A stretch of DNA of 47,998 nt from Vulcanisaeta sp. (GTDB lineage Archaea; Thermoproteota; Thermoprotei; Thermoproteales; Thermocladiaceae): NCBI GenBank assembly GCA_022014875.1, contig JAKMAE010000001.1, forward strand, positions 1 through 47,998. Reading direction: 5' to 3'. The position numbers were made by a program, and so were the translations under genes. The notes under the pieces were generated by a model. The model had not been told where the DNA came from and ran no database searches. It saw only the letters and a list, made by a program, of their open reading frames with translations. Numbering within the stretch: position 1 is the stretch's first letter; each line of letters opens with the position of its first letter. This document shows, one piece after another, positions 15,254-23,818 of the stretch.

Positions 15254-16717
15254 ATGAAGGTCGATGAATTAATAAAGGCTTATAGACCCGTGTGGGCCAT
15301 CGATCACGCAAGGTCCCTACTGGAATGGGATCTCGAGGTCAACATGCCCACTGAAGGAGCCACCGCACGTGGCGAGGCGCTGGCGCAGTTAGAGACGATA
15401 CGTAGAGATTACCTGCTTAGGCTTAAGGACCTAGTTGAGAAGGTCGAGGAGTCCGGGGACCTCACAGACTTTGAGAGAGGTGTTGTTAGGGTGTTGAAGA
15501 GGGAGTTGAAATACTACACAGCAATACCTCCGGAGATACTTGAGGAATTGAATAGAACCACGACGAAGGCCGCCGTGATTTGGAGGGAGGCCAAGAGGGA
15601 GGCTAACTTTGGGAAGTTTAAGCCGTACCTAGCCAAGATAGTTGAGCTGGAGCGGGTTATCGCGGATAAGCTTGGTTATGAGGGGCATCCATACAATGCA
15701 CTCCTTGACCTTTACGAAGAAGGCTTCACCGTGAACGATGCCGATGAAATATTCAATAAATTACTCCCCAGCCTAAAGGCGATCCTTGATAAGGTTAGGA
15801 GCGAGGGCAGGTACCCTGATCGGCACCCACTCGAGGAGGTGCCTTACGACGTTAACACAATGCGATCAATCAATGAGGAAATACTGAGGATACTGGAAAT
15901 GCCTGTGGGCACCAGGTTTAGGATGGATGTCTCCGCACACCCATTCACAATAAGCATGTCCGTGAACGACGTAAGGATAACAACTAGGTACGAGGGCAAG
16001 GACTTCAGGGCAACCATGTTCTCGGTAATACACGAGAGTGGCCATGCAATGTATGAGTTAATGATTGACCCAAGCCTCGAGATGACCCCTGTAGGGCGCG
16101 GTGCATCGATGGGCATTCACGAGTCCCAATCTAGGTTCTGGGAGAACGTAATTGGTAGGAGTAGGGAGTTTGTCCACATAATCTACCCATTGCTTAGGGA
16201 GAAGTTACCGTTTCTAAGGGACTACAGTGAGGAGGATGTGTACAAGTACTTCAACATAGTCAGGCCAAGCCTGATAAGGGTCGATGCGGACGAGATTACG
16301 TATAACTTCCACATAGCCCTTCGTTACGAGATTGAGAAGGGGTTAATTGCGGGTAAGCTCGATGTGTCCGACCTACCTTCGCTGTGGAACGACTTCATGG
16401 ATAAGTACCTGGGCGTTAGGCCCCGAAACGATGCTGAAGGCGTTCTCCAGGATATTCATTGGTCCCAGGGCTCTTTCGGCTACTTCCCAACATACACCCT
16501 GGGTAACGTGATTGCCGGGATGATATACGCAAAACTGCCTGGACTTAGGGATAAGATTGCGAGTAGGAGGTTTGGCGAGATCAGGGAGTTCCTTAGGGAG
16601 AAAATCTGTAAGTACGGCGCCATATACCCACCGAAGGAGTTGCTTAGGCGTGCATTTAACGACACGTACAACCCCGATTACCTACTTAATTACCTACGCG
16701 AGAAGTACCTGGGCTGA
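15254..16717 (+). CDS. Carboxypeptidase Taq family metallopeptidase (M32)
   Basis: Thermostable zinc carboxypeptidase that removes C-terminal residues, 487 aa, normal for M32. The HExxH zinc site is HESGH at residues 260-264 in FSVIHESGHAMYEL, with the third ligand Glu290 in IHESQSRFWEN. The family motifs AHPFTI (229-234) and DVRITTRY (239-246) precede it. The N-terminus (RPVWAIDHARSLLEWDLEVN) is the usual helical start. It is likely cytosolic since no signal peptide is seen. The gene begins 18 nt after the nuclease-like gene and may be co-transcribed. Confidence 0.95.
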   Translation: MKVDELIKAYRPVWAIDHARSLLEWDLEVNMPTEGATARGEALAQLETIRRDYLLRLKDLVEKVEESGDLTDFERGVVRVLKRELKYYTAIPPEILEELNRTTTKAAVIWREAKREANFGKFKPYLAKIVELERVIADKLGYEGHPYNALLDLYEEGFTVNDADEIFNKLLPSLKAILDKVRSEGRYPDRHPLEEVPYDVNTMRSINEEILRILEMPVGTRFRMDVSAHPFTISMSVNDVRITTRYEGKDFRATMFSVIHESGHAMYELMIDPSLEMTPVGRGASMGIHESQSRFWENVIGRSREFVHIIYPLLREKLPFLRDYSEEDVYKYFNIVRPSLIRVDADEITYNFHIALRYEIEKGLIAGKLDVSDLPSLWNDFMDKYLGVRPRNDAEGVLQDIHWSQGSFGYFPTYTLGNVIAGMIYAKLPGLRDKIASRRFGEIREFLREKICKYGAIYPPKELLRRAFNDTYNPDYLLNYLREKYLG

Positions 16718-16737
16718 TGAGTACGCGTGCGCAAAAG

Positions 16738-16746
16738 ACTTAAAAG
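16738..16746 (+). promoter_or_regulatory. TATA box for mtnA
   Basis: ACTTAAAAG centred about 28 nt upstream of ATG 16770. Confidence 0.5.
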
Positions 16747-16769
16747 TCACGATTGTTAGCAAGTAGGGT

Positions 16770-17870
16770 ATGAGGATTGATCTTGAGGAGTTGAAAAGTA
16801 AGATAAGGCCAAGGTTGAGACCAATAATATGGCGTGACGAGGACAACACATTATTACTACTCGACCAAAGAAAGTTACCATTCGAGGAAGTATACGTCGA
16901 GTTGAGGGATCCCGTATCCACCGCAGACGCCATTAGGCAAATGATAGTTAGGGGCGCACCAGCCATAGGCATAACAGCCGCCTACGGCATGGTGTTGGCT
17001 ATAACCCACAGCAACATCACATCGCTAAACGAGGCACTTAAGGAGCTGGCCAGGGCTAGGGAGGTCTTGAACGCGGCTCGACCAACCGCGCACAACCTGT
17101 TCTGGGCCACGGAGAGGATGTACCGTAAAGCCGAGGAGGCCGTGCACAATGGCACCGCTAGGTCAGTTAAGGAGCTGGTTGAGGTGCTGAAGAGCGAGGC
17201 TAAGGCTATATTTAATGAGGAGTTAGAGGCCGAGCTTAAAATGGGCATTTATGGTCTCGAGAAGATAAATGATGGCGACACAATACTTACACAATGTAAC
17301 GCGGGCGGCCTAGCCACAGGCACGGGCATTGGTACCGCAACCGCACCAATCAGGGTGGCTCACGCACTGGGTATTAAGGTATCGGTCATTGCGCCGGAGA
17401 CGAGGCCGTGGCTCCAGGGCGCTAGGTTAACGGTATACGAGTTAATGGTCGACGGTATACCGGTCACGTTAATCACAGACACAGCCGTTGGCTACGTGAT
17501 GTATAAAGGGATGGTGAGTAGTGTAATGGTTGGTGCAGATAGGATTTTACGGGATGGACACGTATTTAACAAAATAGGTACCTTCAAGGAGGCTGTTATA
17601 GCGCATGAACTTGGTATACCGTTCTACGCCATCGCACCATCCTCAACATTCGACCTAAAGAGCAGGGTTGATGATGTTAAGATAGAGGAGAGGGACCCAG
17701 ACGAGGTTAGGAAAATAAGGGGGGTACCAATAACGCTGGAGAACGTGCCTGTTTTCAACCCCGTATTTGACGTAACACCGCCCAAGTACATAACCGCGTT
17801 GATAACGGAGAAGGGGATAATCTACCCGCCCTTTGATAAGAACATACCCAAGGTGTTAAACGCTGGATAG
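16770..17870 (+). CDS. mtnA: S-methyl-5-thioribose-1-phosphate isomerase
   Basis: Methionine-salvage enzyme converting methylthioribose 1-phosphate to methylthioribulose 1-phosphate, 366 aa, eIF2B-alpha/IF-2B superfamily. Diagnostic segments are RGAPAIG (61-67), [10 protein letters not shown] with catalytic Cys176, [20 protein letters not shown] with catalytic Asp257, and the C-terminal [18 protein letters not shown]. These favour MtnA over ribose-1,5-bisphosphate isomerase, which lacks the N-terminal 60-residue part. The 3' end overlaps the convergent reductase gene by 15 nt. Confidence 0.92.
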   Translation: MRIDLEELKSKIRPRLRPIIWRDEDNTLLLLDQRKLPFEEVYVELRDPVSTADAIRQMIVRGAPAIGITAAYGMVLAITHSNITSLNEALKELARAREVLNAARPTAHNLFWATERMYRKAEEAVHNGTARSVKELVEVLKSEAKAIFNEELEAELKMGIYGLEKINDGDTILTQCNAGGLATGTGIGTATAPIRVAHALGIKVSVIAPETRPWLQGARLTVYELMVDGIPVTLITDTAVGYVMYKGMVSSVMVGADRILRDGHVFNKIGTFKEAVIAHELGIPFYAIAPSSTFDLKSRVDDVKIEERDPDEVRKIRGVPITLENVPVFNPVFDVTPPKYITALITEKGIIYPPFDKNIPKVLNAG

Positions 17871-19232
17871 CCACCTCAGCGATATGCCAAGCTTGCTGGT
17901 GTACTCACGGTAAACACTAACCAACATCCCATACCAACTAGATAGGCCCTCGGGACTTGTTGGGTATGCCTCGTACAACGACCTAACCTCATTCATGTAT
18001 TTAAATGCCAACCTGAGCTTAGACGCTACGTCAGGAACCCTCGCTAGGCGTAGCGCTATCTTAAGCTTGTCCATGAGTGATAATTGGAGCGAGCCTTTTT
18101 CTGAAATCTCCAGTACCTCGTCCTCGGTGAGTATCCTGGCCCTTAGACCCCTGTTCAATTGCTCGTTTGACAACGTCTGCAGCATTAGCCTAAATACATC
18201 AAGCATTGCCTGCTTAATGCCGTAAGCCCTCAGGTAATCAATATTGTACCTCCACAAGCCCCTCTCTGAGTAATCACCCTTCTCGAAGGCATCTACCACA
18301 GCCTTTGAGGCCAGCTCGGCAGAGAGTAGTGCAGGGCCTATACCACCACCGTGTACCGGGTTCACCGTTACCGCCGCATCGCCCACCGCCAAGAACCCGT
18401 TAGCCACCAGCGATGGTAATGGCCTACGGGTTGGCACAATACCACCACCAGCATGGATAACCCTCCTACCCCTAACGTATTGGCTATTGGCCAGGTACTT
18501 ATCATAATTATGCCTTGGATTTAACCCCCTCTCCTCGGTTAATTTACCCCAAACCCCCAGGCCGATGTTTATTACGTTGCGGCCCTTCGGGAATAACCAC
18601 CAGTAGCCGCCCGGCGCTATGTCCGCGTTTAGGTATATCCTAATGTACTCAGGCCTTTCCACTTCATAATCAACCTCCACGATTTCCCTATACGCATTGG
18701 ACACGTCCTCAGGCAACAATGGTTCCGAGACCCACCATCCACGGGGCAACCTACTCCTAATGACCGCGGCCGCCCCACTCGCATCAATAACGACCTTAGC
18801 CCTGAACTCCTCAACTGTCCCGTCCGGCCTTAGGACCTTGACCCCAGAGACCTTGCCATTCTCTATTATCGGTCCCTGAACCTTGTACCCATCGAATATA
18901 TGCGCACCCGCAGACTCAGCCTCACTAATTAACCATTGCGCCCACTTCGCCATATCGAGGCCAAACCCCTTACCCAGAACCACGTACTTAACGGATAGAT
19001 CTGGGCTGTAGATTTCGGCGCCCTCGTACCTTATGGTGAATACGTAGCTCGGTGGCTTAATGACCATTCTCTCGATATGGTGAATACCGATTGCGTCACC
19101 CGTGGTCTTGAATACATGGTCCCTCCTCTTCATCTCGATGAGCGCCACGTTGAAACCAGCCTTTGCGAGTAAATACGATGCGTAAGAACCGCCAGTACCG
19201 GCGCCGACAATTACAACGTCAAAATTACCCAT
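17856..19232 (-). CDS. Geranylgeranyl reductase family flavoprotein (archaeal lipid saturation)
   Basis: FAD-dependent reductase that hydrogenates geranylgeranyl chains of archaeal ether lipids, 458 aa. The N-terminal Rossmann motif is [20 protein letters not shown], and the substrate-side motif [12 protein letters not shown] matches the PxxYxWxFP signature of the GGR family. [21 protein letters not shown] is the second FAD motif. The helical C-terminus is typical. ATG 19232 has ATTTTAAA 26 nt upstream. It likely acts at the membrane. Close relatives include menaquinone side-chain reductases, so the exact prenyl substrate is not certain. Confidence 0.9.
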   Translation of the reverse strand: MGNFDVVIVGAGTGGSYASYLLAKAGFNVALIEMKRRDHVFKTTGDAIGIHHIERMVIKPPSYVFTIRYEGAEIYSPDLSVKYVVLGKGFGLDMAKWAQWLISEAESAGAHIFDGYKVQGPIIENGKVSGVKVLRPDGTVEEFRAKVVIDASGAAAVIRSRLPRGWWVSEPLLPEDVSNAYREIVEVDYEVERPEYIRIYLNADIAPGGYWWLFPKGRNVINIGLGVWGKLTEERGLNPRHNYDKYLANSQYVRGRRVIHAGGGIVPTRRPLPSLVANGFLAVGDAAVTVNPVHGGGIGPALLSAELASKAVVDAFEKGDYSERGLWRYNIDYLRAYGIKQAMLDVFRLMLQTLSNEQLNRGLRARILTEDEVLEISEKGSLQLSLMDKLKIALRLARVPDVASKLRLAFKYMNEVRSLYEAYPTSPEGLSSWYGMLVSVYREYTSKLGISLRWLSSV

Positions 19233-19254
19233 CCAGTAACGATGAAGCCTGGGT

Positions 19255-19262
19255 ATTTTAAA
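19255..19262 (-). promoter_or_regulatory. TATA box for the geranylgeranyl reductase gene
   Basis: On the minus strand TTTAAAAT, centred 26 nt upstream of ATG 19232. Confidence 0.5.
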
Positions 19263-19291
19263 GAATTAAGGTATTGCTGGGGCTGCCCGAA

Positions 19292-19981
19292 TTACCTTAT
19301 CGGCAACGGCAGGACCTCGCCCGGCTTTAGTATGTAAACCTTCACGTCAGGGAGCATCGACTCGGCCAACTCCTTGAATTGATTCGGGTCCTGCTTTATG
19401 TCGGGGAACGTATTGTAGTGCATTGGTACGGCCGCCCTAGGCCTCAGCATCGTTAACGCATACGCTGCCTGCCTTGGGTCCATCGTGAATAGCCCACCTA
19501 TTGGTAATAACGCAACATCTATCTTGAATAACCTACCTAGCAAATCCATTTCACTGAATAACCCCGTATCCCCTGCGTGGTATACCGTAGCCTCGGGAGC
19601 CCTTATTATGAAGCCAACGGGGGTCCCTCGGCTTGAGCTGTGCAGCGCTGGCGTTACGTAGACCTCAATCTCGCTTGTTAACTTTACGGAACCACCCACA
19701 TTCATGCCAATCGTATTCTTAACACCTTGCTCCGCCAGGTAATTCACGAGTTCGAAGACCCCCACCACCGTGGCGTTCGTCTTCTTCGCAATATCTACGG
19801 TCTCGCCTAGGTGGTCGAAGTGGTCGTGGGTGACGAGTATATAATCGACACGCGTTATCTCACTTAGGGTTACCGGCGAAAGTGGGTTTGATATCCACGG
19901 GTCTATCAATATTTTCTTACCACTTAATGAGAGTTCGAAAGCCGCGTGGCCGAGCCATTTAATATATGATTGACTACTCAT
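19292..19981 (-). CDS. Metallo-beta-lactamase fold hydrolase (UlaG/UPF0173 type)
   Basis: About 229 aa from ATG 19981. Metal ligands are in THDHFDHLGE (HxHxDH), LHSSSRGTPVG, HAGDTGLF and the final MHYNTF, the order of UlaG-like hydrolases. The N-terminal WLGHAAFEL followed by ILIDPWIS is diagnostic for the family. The substrate (cyclic phosphodiester, lactone or other) is unknown. The longer frame to 20083 would include the promoter element GTTAATAAATT (20003-20013), which is 27 nt from ATG 19981. Confidence 0.88.
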   Translation of the reverse strand: MSSQSYIKWLGHAAFELSLSGKKILIDPWISNPLSPVTLSEITRVDYILVTHDHFDHLGETVDIAKKTNATVVGVFELVNYLAEQGVKNTIGMNVGGSVKLTSEIEVYVTPALHSSSRGTPVGFIIRAPEATVYHAGDTGLFSEMDLLGRLFKIDVALLPIGGLFTMDPRQAAYALTMLRPRAAVPMHYNTFPDIKQDPNQFKELAESMLPDVKVYILKPGEVLPLPIR

Positions 19982-20002
19982 CAACTTAACGATGGTGTAG
20001 GA

Positions 20003-20013
20003 GTTAATAAATT
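20003..20013 (-). promoter_or_regulatory. TATA box for the beta-lactamase-fold gene
   Basis: On the minus strand AATTTATTAAC, centred 27 nt upstream of ATG 19981. It decides against the longer frame to 20083. Confidence 0.45.
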
Positions 20014-20333
20014 CAACCGTCTCAACATCAGCGAAAACCCTTAAGGCACTCACTTGGTCGCTACGTGAATAGGGACTACGCATCCGTACTCAATGGCGTG
20101 GGTCAACGTAAGAGGCATGGACTAGGGGCATAAAAGAAGGCCGAAAGAGAGGTCTAAAATAGGATGATGTAGATAAAACCCTTCAATTCTGACCCCGCCG
20201 CACAGCGCCCACGGTACGCACCCAGAGAATCAACGATCAGTAACTGGCCCAACAGTGCTAGTCTAGGGCGGACCCGCGAATCTTTCATGAAAGGGAAACT
20301 ATTACCCTGAAGGTAGGGAGTGGACCAGTACCG
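20014..20333. other. Gene-free stretch with GC-rich, possibly structured segment
   Basis: No convincing ORF on either strand. The left part is purine-rich. The segment from about 20190 to 20330 is GC-richer than other intergenic DNA here and contains several short complementary pieces: a perfect palindrome CTTTCATGAAAG (20282-20293), AGGG/CCCT (20292-20307), and CGCCC/GGGCG (20206-20210 with 20267-20271). GATAAAACC near 20173 could be a TATA-like sequence. It may hold an unannotated stable RNA or a decayed gene. No tRNA signature is seen, and the conserved RNase P RNA motifs are not evident. Confidence 0.3.
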
Positions 20334-20612
20334 TCACTTCCTCAACGTGAAGAGGAGCTTTATGGCCCTTGCGTGCGGTGCGTATATTAAAATGTCGCTT
20401 GGTTGCACATTGTACTTACTCGATAAAGCCTTGATAATCTCGGAGATCGTGCTGAACCTCATGGGTGATTCAAGGTATATCTTAATACCGACCTCGAAAA
20501 CCTGCCCAGTATCCCTAACACTAACCCTGGTATACCTCAGGGACTTAGTCTCTAGGCCCTTAAGTATCCCATCGACCATAACCTTCAATTCGCGCTGTAG
20601 CGATGATGCCAT
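20334..20612 (-). CDS. Small protein of unknown function
   Basis: About 92 aa, basic, alpha-beta (helix QRELKVMVDGILKGLE, strands TRVSVRDT and FEVGIKIYLE, then RFSTISEIIKALSSKY and a final basic strand). It is not recognised. It follows hjc on the same strand after a 48 nt gap that contains its own TATA-like AATATTAAAAAT 28 nt upstream of ATG 20612; ATG 20624 is an alternative only 16 nt from the box. The location at the end of the TBP-Hjc run suggests a nucleic-acid role, but this is speculation. Confidence 0.65.
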   Translation of the reverse strand: MASSLQRELKVMVDGILKGLETKSLRYTRVSVRDTGQVFEVGIKIYLESPMRFSTISEIIKALSSKYNVQPSDILIYAPHARAIKLLFTLRK

Positions 20613-20660
20613 TGACCTAACCATTGCTGGGGGGAATATTAAAAATAATTTCCTAACCCA

Positions 20661-21080
20661 TTACCTAAGGAAGTCAAGTAATGACCTACTGACGTACTTA
20701 CTTATCAATTGCTCAAGAGTATACGCGCCGTCTAGGTCATCAGGCTTCACAACAATGCTCGCCTTCTCGGTTATCGGTATGAAACGCCAGTCATCACCCT
20801 TAAACTTAATTGCTACGTAGGCATCACCACCCGCCCTTTTGGCGAATTCGAGGAGTTTCGAGACCTTCTCCTCCTCAATCCTCACGGGCTTCCTCTCAGA
20901 TCGGTACTTAACCTCGAACACTAGTACGAAGCCAGGCCCAATAGCCACTATGTCCGGCACAAACCTCTTCCTAACCCCGCCACCTGATGAGCATCCCCTA
21001 AGGACAGCTAGACCCATACTCCATAGCTTATTGGCTAGGGCCCTCTCGTACGTGGAACCCTTCCTCTTAGGCGTGGCCAT
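20661..21080 (-). CDS. hjc: Holliday junction resolvase Hjc
   Basis: Archaeal junction-specific endonuclease, about 139 aa, PD-(D/E)XK fold. Recognisable elements are RKGSTYERALANKLW with the catalytic Glu, VLRGCSSGGG, VPDIVAIG with the metal-binding Asp, and LVFEVKYRSE (ExK). The C-terminal strands mediate dimerisation. It resolves recombination intermediates. ATG 21080 is one base after the stop of the upstream Cys-motif gene, so the genes form an operon with tbp; the longer start at 21089 would overlap it. Confidence 0.95.
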   Translation of the reverse strand: MATPKRKGSTYERALANKLWSMGLAVLRGCSSGGGVRKRFVPDIVAIGPGFVLVFEVKYRSERKPVRIEEEKVSKLLEFAKRAGGDAYVAIKFKGDDWRFIPITEKASIVVKPDDLDGAYTLEQLISKYVSRSLLDFLR

Positions 21081-21081
21081 G

Positions 21082-21780
21082 CTAATCAACCCTCAACTCC
21101 CTAACTAAACCGGCGTTGGGACAGATAAGTATGCACTCCGGGCTTCGCAATGCCCCGCACACATCGCAGTCAGGCACAATCCTCACTTCATTGTTTAAAC
21201 CACCCCTCACAATGCTGTTGTATACCTCGGCTAGCTCCACGTTGTACGTAAACACAAGACTCGAGCGGACCAGCAGTTCCACAGAACCTATTGAGTAATC
21301 CCTAGCAAGTACGTATAAATCACCCCCAGAATCTACGTAATCAAGCAACCAATCAACCACCGATTTATGCAATTCCCTAGGTATTACCTGAACATCACCA
21401 TCAATTATAGGGTCCACAAACAATTCGCTAGGTAGGTCAAGTAAGTGCGGTTTTATATTAACGAGTTTGATCAGGGCATCTAATGTGAGCCCGGCTATGG
21501 TGTTCGTAAGCTCAATTACGTACTTAAGCCACGAAGCACCAACCCTCGAGTTCATGATAACAATGGCCTTATCGAAGTAACGCAGGGACTTCGGTATTTT
21601 AATGCCCAATAAGTCCCGAACCCTCACGATCCCTATTAACTCCCTGCTTAGTGACTTAAGCCTCCTAATGCGGCCCTGATCAACCTCCCCGTCAAGCTCA
21701 ATGGCTAGCTTATTCGTGAAGACGAGCCTCGGCAGGTACCTAATGCCTCTATTAATTATCGGAACCGCCTCCGGAGGCAT
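21082..21780 (-). CDS. Hypothetical protein with C-terminal Cys cluster
   Basis: 232 aa, not recognised. The body is mixed helix and strand (ALIKLVNIKPHLLDL, KSVVDWLLDYVDSGG, DLYVLARDYSIGSVELLV). Near the C-terminus CDVCGALRSPECILICPNAG places four cysteines as CxxC-x7-CxxxC, which could bind zinc or an Fe-S cluster. The gene sits between tbp (2 nt gap) and hjc (1 nt gap), so it is surely co-expressed with both. YVLARDYSIGSVELLV followed by FTYNVELAEVYNSIV could be a PIN-like segment, but I cannot support that call. A link to transcription or recombination is inferred from position only. Confidence 0.75.
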   Translation of the reverse strand: MPPEAVPIINRGIRYLPRLVFTNKLAIELDGEVDQGRIRRLKSLSRELIGIVRVRDLLGIKIPKSLRYFDKAIVIMNSRVGASWLKYVIELTNTIAGLTLDALIKLVNIKPHLLDLPSELFVDPIIDGDVQVIPRELHKSVVDWLLDYVDSGGDLYVLARDYSIGSVELLVRSSLVFTYNVELAEVYNSIVRGGLNNEVRIVPDCDVCGALRSPECILICPNAGLVRELRVD

Positions 21781-21782
21781 CG

Positions 21783-22361
21783 TTAGACCTCCTCTTCCTT
21801 ACTAGTCTCCTCCTCGTACAGGGCCCCTATGTCTTTAAGGATGTTGTATATCTTAACGACCGCATCCTTGACCTGGGCCTCCTTCTTGGCGCCGGTGCAT
21901 ACTATCTTTCCCGAGCTGAATATTAATAAAACGACCTTTGGATCATCCATTCTATATATCAGCCCTGGGAATTGCTCGGGTTCGTACATGGAGTTCTCAA
22001 GTAGGAGCGCTGATTTCTCGATATCGACCTCGGCATGTAGGTTGCCTGAAGCTACTATGTTTTGAACCTGTATCTCTGGGGTTAGCGGTACGTTGGCACC
22101 GTGCTCGTTGAGCAGCCTAACGAGCTCCTTCACGGCCTTCTTAAGCTCATTCTCGCTCTTAGCGCCCGTGCATACCATCTTGCCTGTCCTGAATATTAAA
22201 GCCGAAATCTTCGGCCTCTGAAGCCTGAGGATAAGGCCGGGGAATTGCTCAGGGTTATACTCAGCGGCAGGTAGTCTCTCGGCGAGTTTGTCTAGGTCTA
22301 AATCAACGCCAAGGTTAACTGTGGCTACTATGTTCTCGATGCGATACGTGGGATTTGGCAT
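21783..22361 (-). CDS. tbp: TATA-box-binding protein
   Basis: General transcription factor of archaea, 192 aa, with the usual two direct repeats. Repeat 1 contains NIVATVNLGVDLDLDKLA, FPGLILRLQRPKISALIFRTGKMVCTGAK; repeat 2 has NIVASGNLHAEVDIEKSA and FPGLIYRMDDPKVVLLIFSSGKIVCTGAK. The C-terminal tail is acidic (YEEETSKEEEV), as in many archaeal TBPs. It recognises the TATA boxes noted throughout this window. It heads an operon with a Cys-motif protein and hjc, and is transcribed divergently from rps25e. Confidence 0.98.
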   Translation of the reverse strand: MPNPTYRIENIVATVNLGVDLDLDKLAERLPAAEYNPEQFPGLILRLQRPKISALIFRTGKMVCTGAKSENELKKAVKELVRLLNEHGANVPLTPEIQVQNIVASGNLHAEVDIEKSALLLENSMYEPEQFPGLIYRMDDPKVVLLIFSSGKIVCTGAKKEAQVKDAVVKIYNILKDIGALYEEETSKEEEV

Positions 22362-22381
22362 TGGTTATGATTTAAAAATGG

Positions 22382-22392
22382 ACTTAAAAAAC
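22382..22392 (-). promoter_or_regulatory. TATA box for the tbp operon
   Basis: On the minus strand GTTTTTTAAGT, centred 26 nt upstream of the tbp ATG at 22361. A second A/T tract (TTTAAAAA at 22371-22378) is only about 13 nt from the ATG and could tune or obscure the site. Confidence 0.5.
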
Positions 22393-22509
22393 CTTTCCAA
22401 CACAATAATAGGCCACCTCAAATAATACACTAAAAATATACGGGCACTGCGGATAACCACAATGCCCAATATTAATAGGCCCGCACCAACTTTCATCATT
22501 AACCGGGAA

Positions 22510-22530
22510 TACTTATAAAGGATTAAATAT
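22510..22530 (+). promoter_or_regulatory. TATA region for rps25e
   Basis: Two adjacent boxes, ACTTATAAAG and GATTAAATAT, sit about 32 and 22 nt upstream of ATG 22548. Either could be used, giving a leader of zero to a few nucleotides. Confidence 0.45.
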
Positions 22531-22547
22531 ATTGATGCTAGATCAGC

Positions 22548-22898
22548 ATGGGCGGTAAAAAGAAACCCACTGTATCACAATTAGTCAAGAGGCAGGAGAG
22601 GGAGCAGACCGCGCAGGCGAAGCCCGCGGCCAAGGGTAAGAAACCAACCACCGAGGAGAAGCAGGTAGTTAAGGCATCCCTGGTAGACCCAAAACTACTC
22701 AGCGAGGTTGAGAAGGAAGTCACCAAGTGGGATTACGTAACACCATACCTAGTAGCCACGAAGTTCAACGTTAAAATGAGCGTAGCATTCCAAATACTTA
22801 GGACCCTGGCCAATAAGGGTACGCTGGTCCTGGTATCGAAGGGCCACAGAACGGAGATATACACAACACCCAATAGGCTTAAGCAATTAGCCGCATAG
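22548..22898 (+). CDS. rps25e: 30S ribosomal protein S25e
   Basis: Archaeal/eukaryotic-type small-subunit protein, 116 aa. The basic, unstructured N-terminus (MGGKKKPTVSQLVKRQERE, then Lys/Ala-rich) leads to the winged-helix core (KWDYVTPYLVATKFNVKMSVAFQILRTLANKGTL), ending in strand LVSKGHRTEIYT. The only neighbour on its strand is the convergent winged-helix gene, whose stop lies immediately after its own. Identification is secure. Confidence 0.95.
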   Translation: MGGKKKPTVSQLVKRQEREQTAQAKPAAKGKKPTTEEKQVVKASLVDPKLLSEVEKEVTKWDYVTPYLVATKFNVKMSVAFQILRTLANKGTLVLVSKGHRTEIYTTPNRLKQLAA

Positions 22899-23765
22899 TC
22901 ACGAGAACAGGGAGTCAAGCCTAACCTTTATGAAATCCCTGGGTAGATCCTTGATTCTATTAACCACGCCGGGCTCTACGATCTCCACCAACCCGATCTT
23001 CTCAAGTATGCGTAAAACGTCATCCTCAATCCTGAGGATACCCTCATTAACACCACCGAACTGCCTAGCTACGTCGAGCTTCAACCTCAACTCGCCAACA
23101 CTCCAGTACTTCGATAGGTACGCCAGCATTGCAAGGGCTACCTTAAGGGCCTCCTCCCTATTCTGCGGGATTTCCTCATAGATGGCGTTCCTGAGGATTG
23201 ACATGAAGCTATCCATCGTCATTGAGGAATAATCAGCCGGGGCGGCACCGACCACGCCTACCCGCTGTTCCTCGGCTATCTCAGTCCTCCTTTCCACAGT
23301 CTCGACAGTCTTTGCCGCCTCCACGCGAGTCTCCACCACCTCGGGTCTTTGAGCACCCTGTGTTTCCCTGGGTTCGACGGTCTCGACCTTTTTCTCAACC
23401 TTAACCTCAGCCTGCCTCTTGACGGTCTCGACCTCCTCACTCAACGTTTCGAGAATGCTCGCCGCCTTACCTCGCCTCTGCCTACCCTGGTGCTTACTCG
23501 TAGTAACCCTCTGCTGCGTGGGCACCTCTATGTACATCGGTATTACTAACCTCACATCATTATTCCCCACCCTTAAGATGCCGATGACGTACTCACCAGA
23601 GGCCTTGAACCTCCTATCCTTAATCAACTCCCTAATCAATAGGTATAGTAGGGCGTTTCCGACCTTATTACTCGAGGCCCACTTCAGCAGGTCCTGGTGA
23701 GAGACCTTCCTGTTCTTATTAATGAATGATGCCAACGATACCTTTAAATCCTCGAAACTAACCAC
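22899..23765 (-). CDS. Protein with two helical/winged-helix ends joined by a charged linker
   Basis: 288 aa with a GTG start. Residues 1-80 (FEDLKVSLASFINKNRK, VSHQDLLKWASSNKVGNALLYLLIREL, then a strand) look like a winged helix. Residues about 85-180 are a low-complexity linker rich in Val, Glu, Arg and Thr (VETVKRQAEVKVEKKVETVE), probably extended or helical. The C-terminal 105 residues are helical with a winged-helix look (RLKLDVARQFGGVNEGILRIEDDVLRIL). It is not recognised; the two ends could bind DNA or RNA or partner proteins. The start is 53 nt from a divergent HTH gene, from a shared promoter element. Confidence 0.75.
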   Translation of the reverse strand: MVSFEDLKVSLASFINKNRKVSHQDLLKWASSNKVGNALLYLLIRELIKDRRFKASGEYVIGILRVGNNDVRLVIPMYIEVPTQQRVTTSKHQGRQRRGKAASILETLSEEVETVKRQAEVKVEKKVETVEPRETQGAQRPEVVETRVEAAKTVETVERRTEIAEEQRVGVVGAAPADYSSMTMDSFMSILRNAIYEEIPQNREEALKVALAMLAYLSKYWSVGELRLKLDVARQFGGVNEGILRIEDDVLRILEKIGLVEIVEPGVVNRIKDLPRDFIKVRLDSLFS

Positions 23766-23787
23766 GGAGAAAACTCTGAAGAAGAAC

Positions 23788-23799
23788 TCTTTTATACTT
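23788..23799. promoter_or_regulatory. Shared TATA element between two winged-helix genes
   Basis: TCTTTTATACTT is centred 26 nt upstream of ATG 23819 (plus) and 28 nt upstream of GTG 23765 (minus). No other A/T box is in the gap. Confidence 0.5.
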
Positions 23800-23818
23800 A
23801 CTTCCTGGTATTAAGTCG

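Noticed and set aside
20162-20199. AUGAUG followed by CUGA, suggestive of a C/D box RNA.
   Set aside because: The C-box match (AUGAUGU) lacks the essential final GA and there is no C' or second D box.
20320-20820. Plus-strand 166-codon frame opposite the small gene and hjc.
   Set aside because: It is the antisense shadow of two well-supported minus-strand genes and has no family features.
22371-22378. TTTAAAAA as the tbp TATA box.
   Set aside because: Too close to the ATG (about 13 nt); the tract at 22382-22392 fits the usual spacing better.
22442-22467. Imperfect 26 nt hairpin (GGGCA...TGCCC) between tbp and rps25e.
   Set aside because: Two mismatches interrupt the stem, and neither a promoter for it nor conservation can be judged; too weak to call an RNA or terminator.
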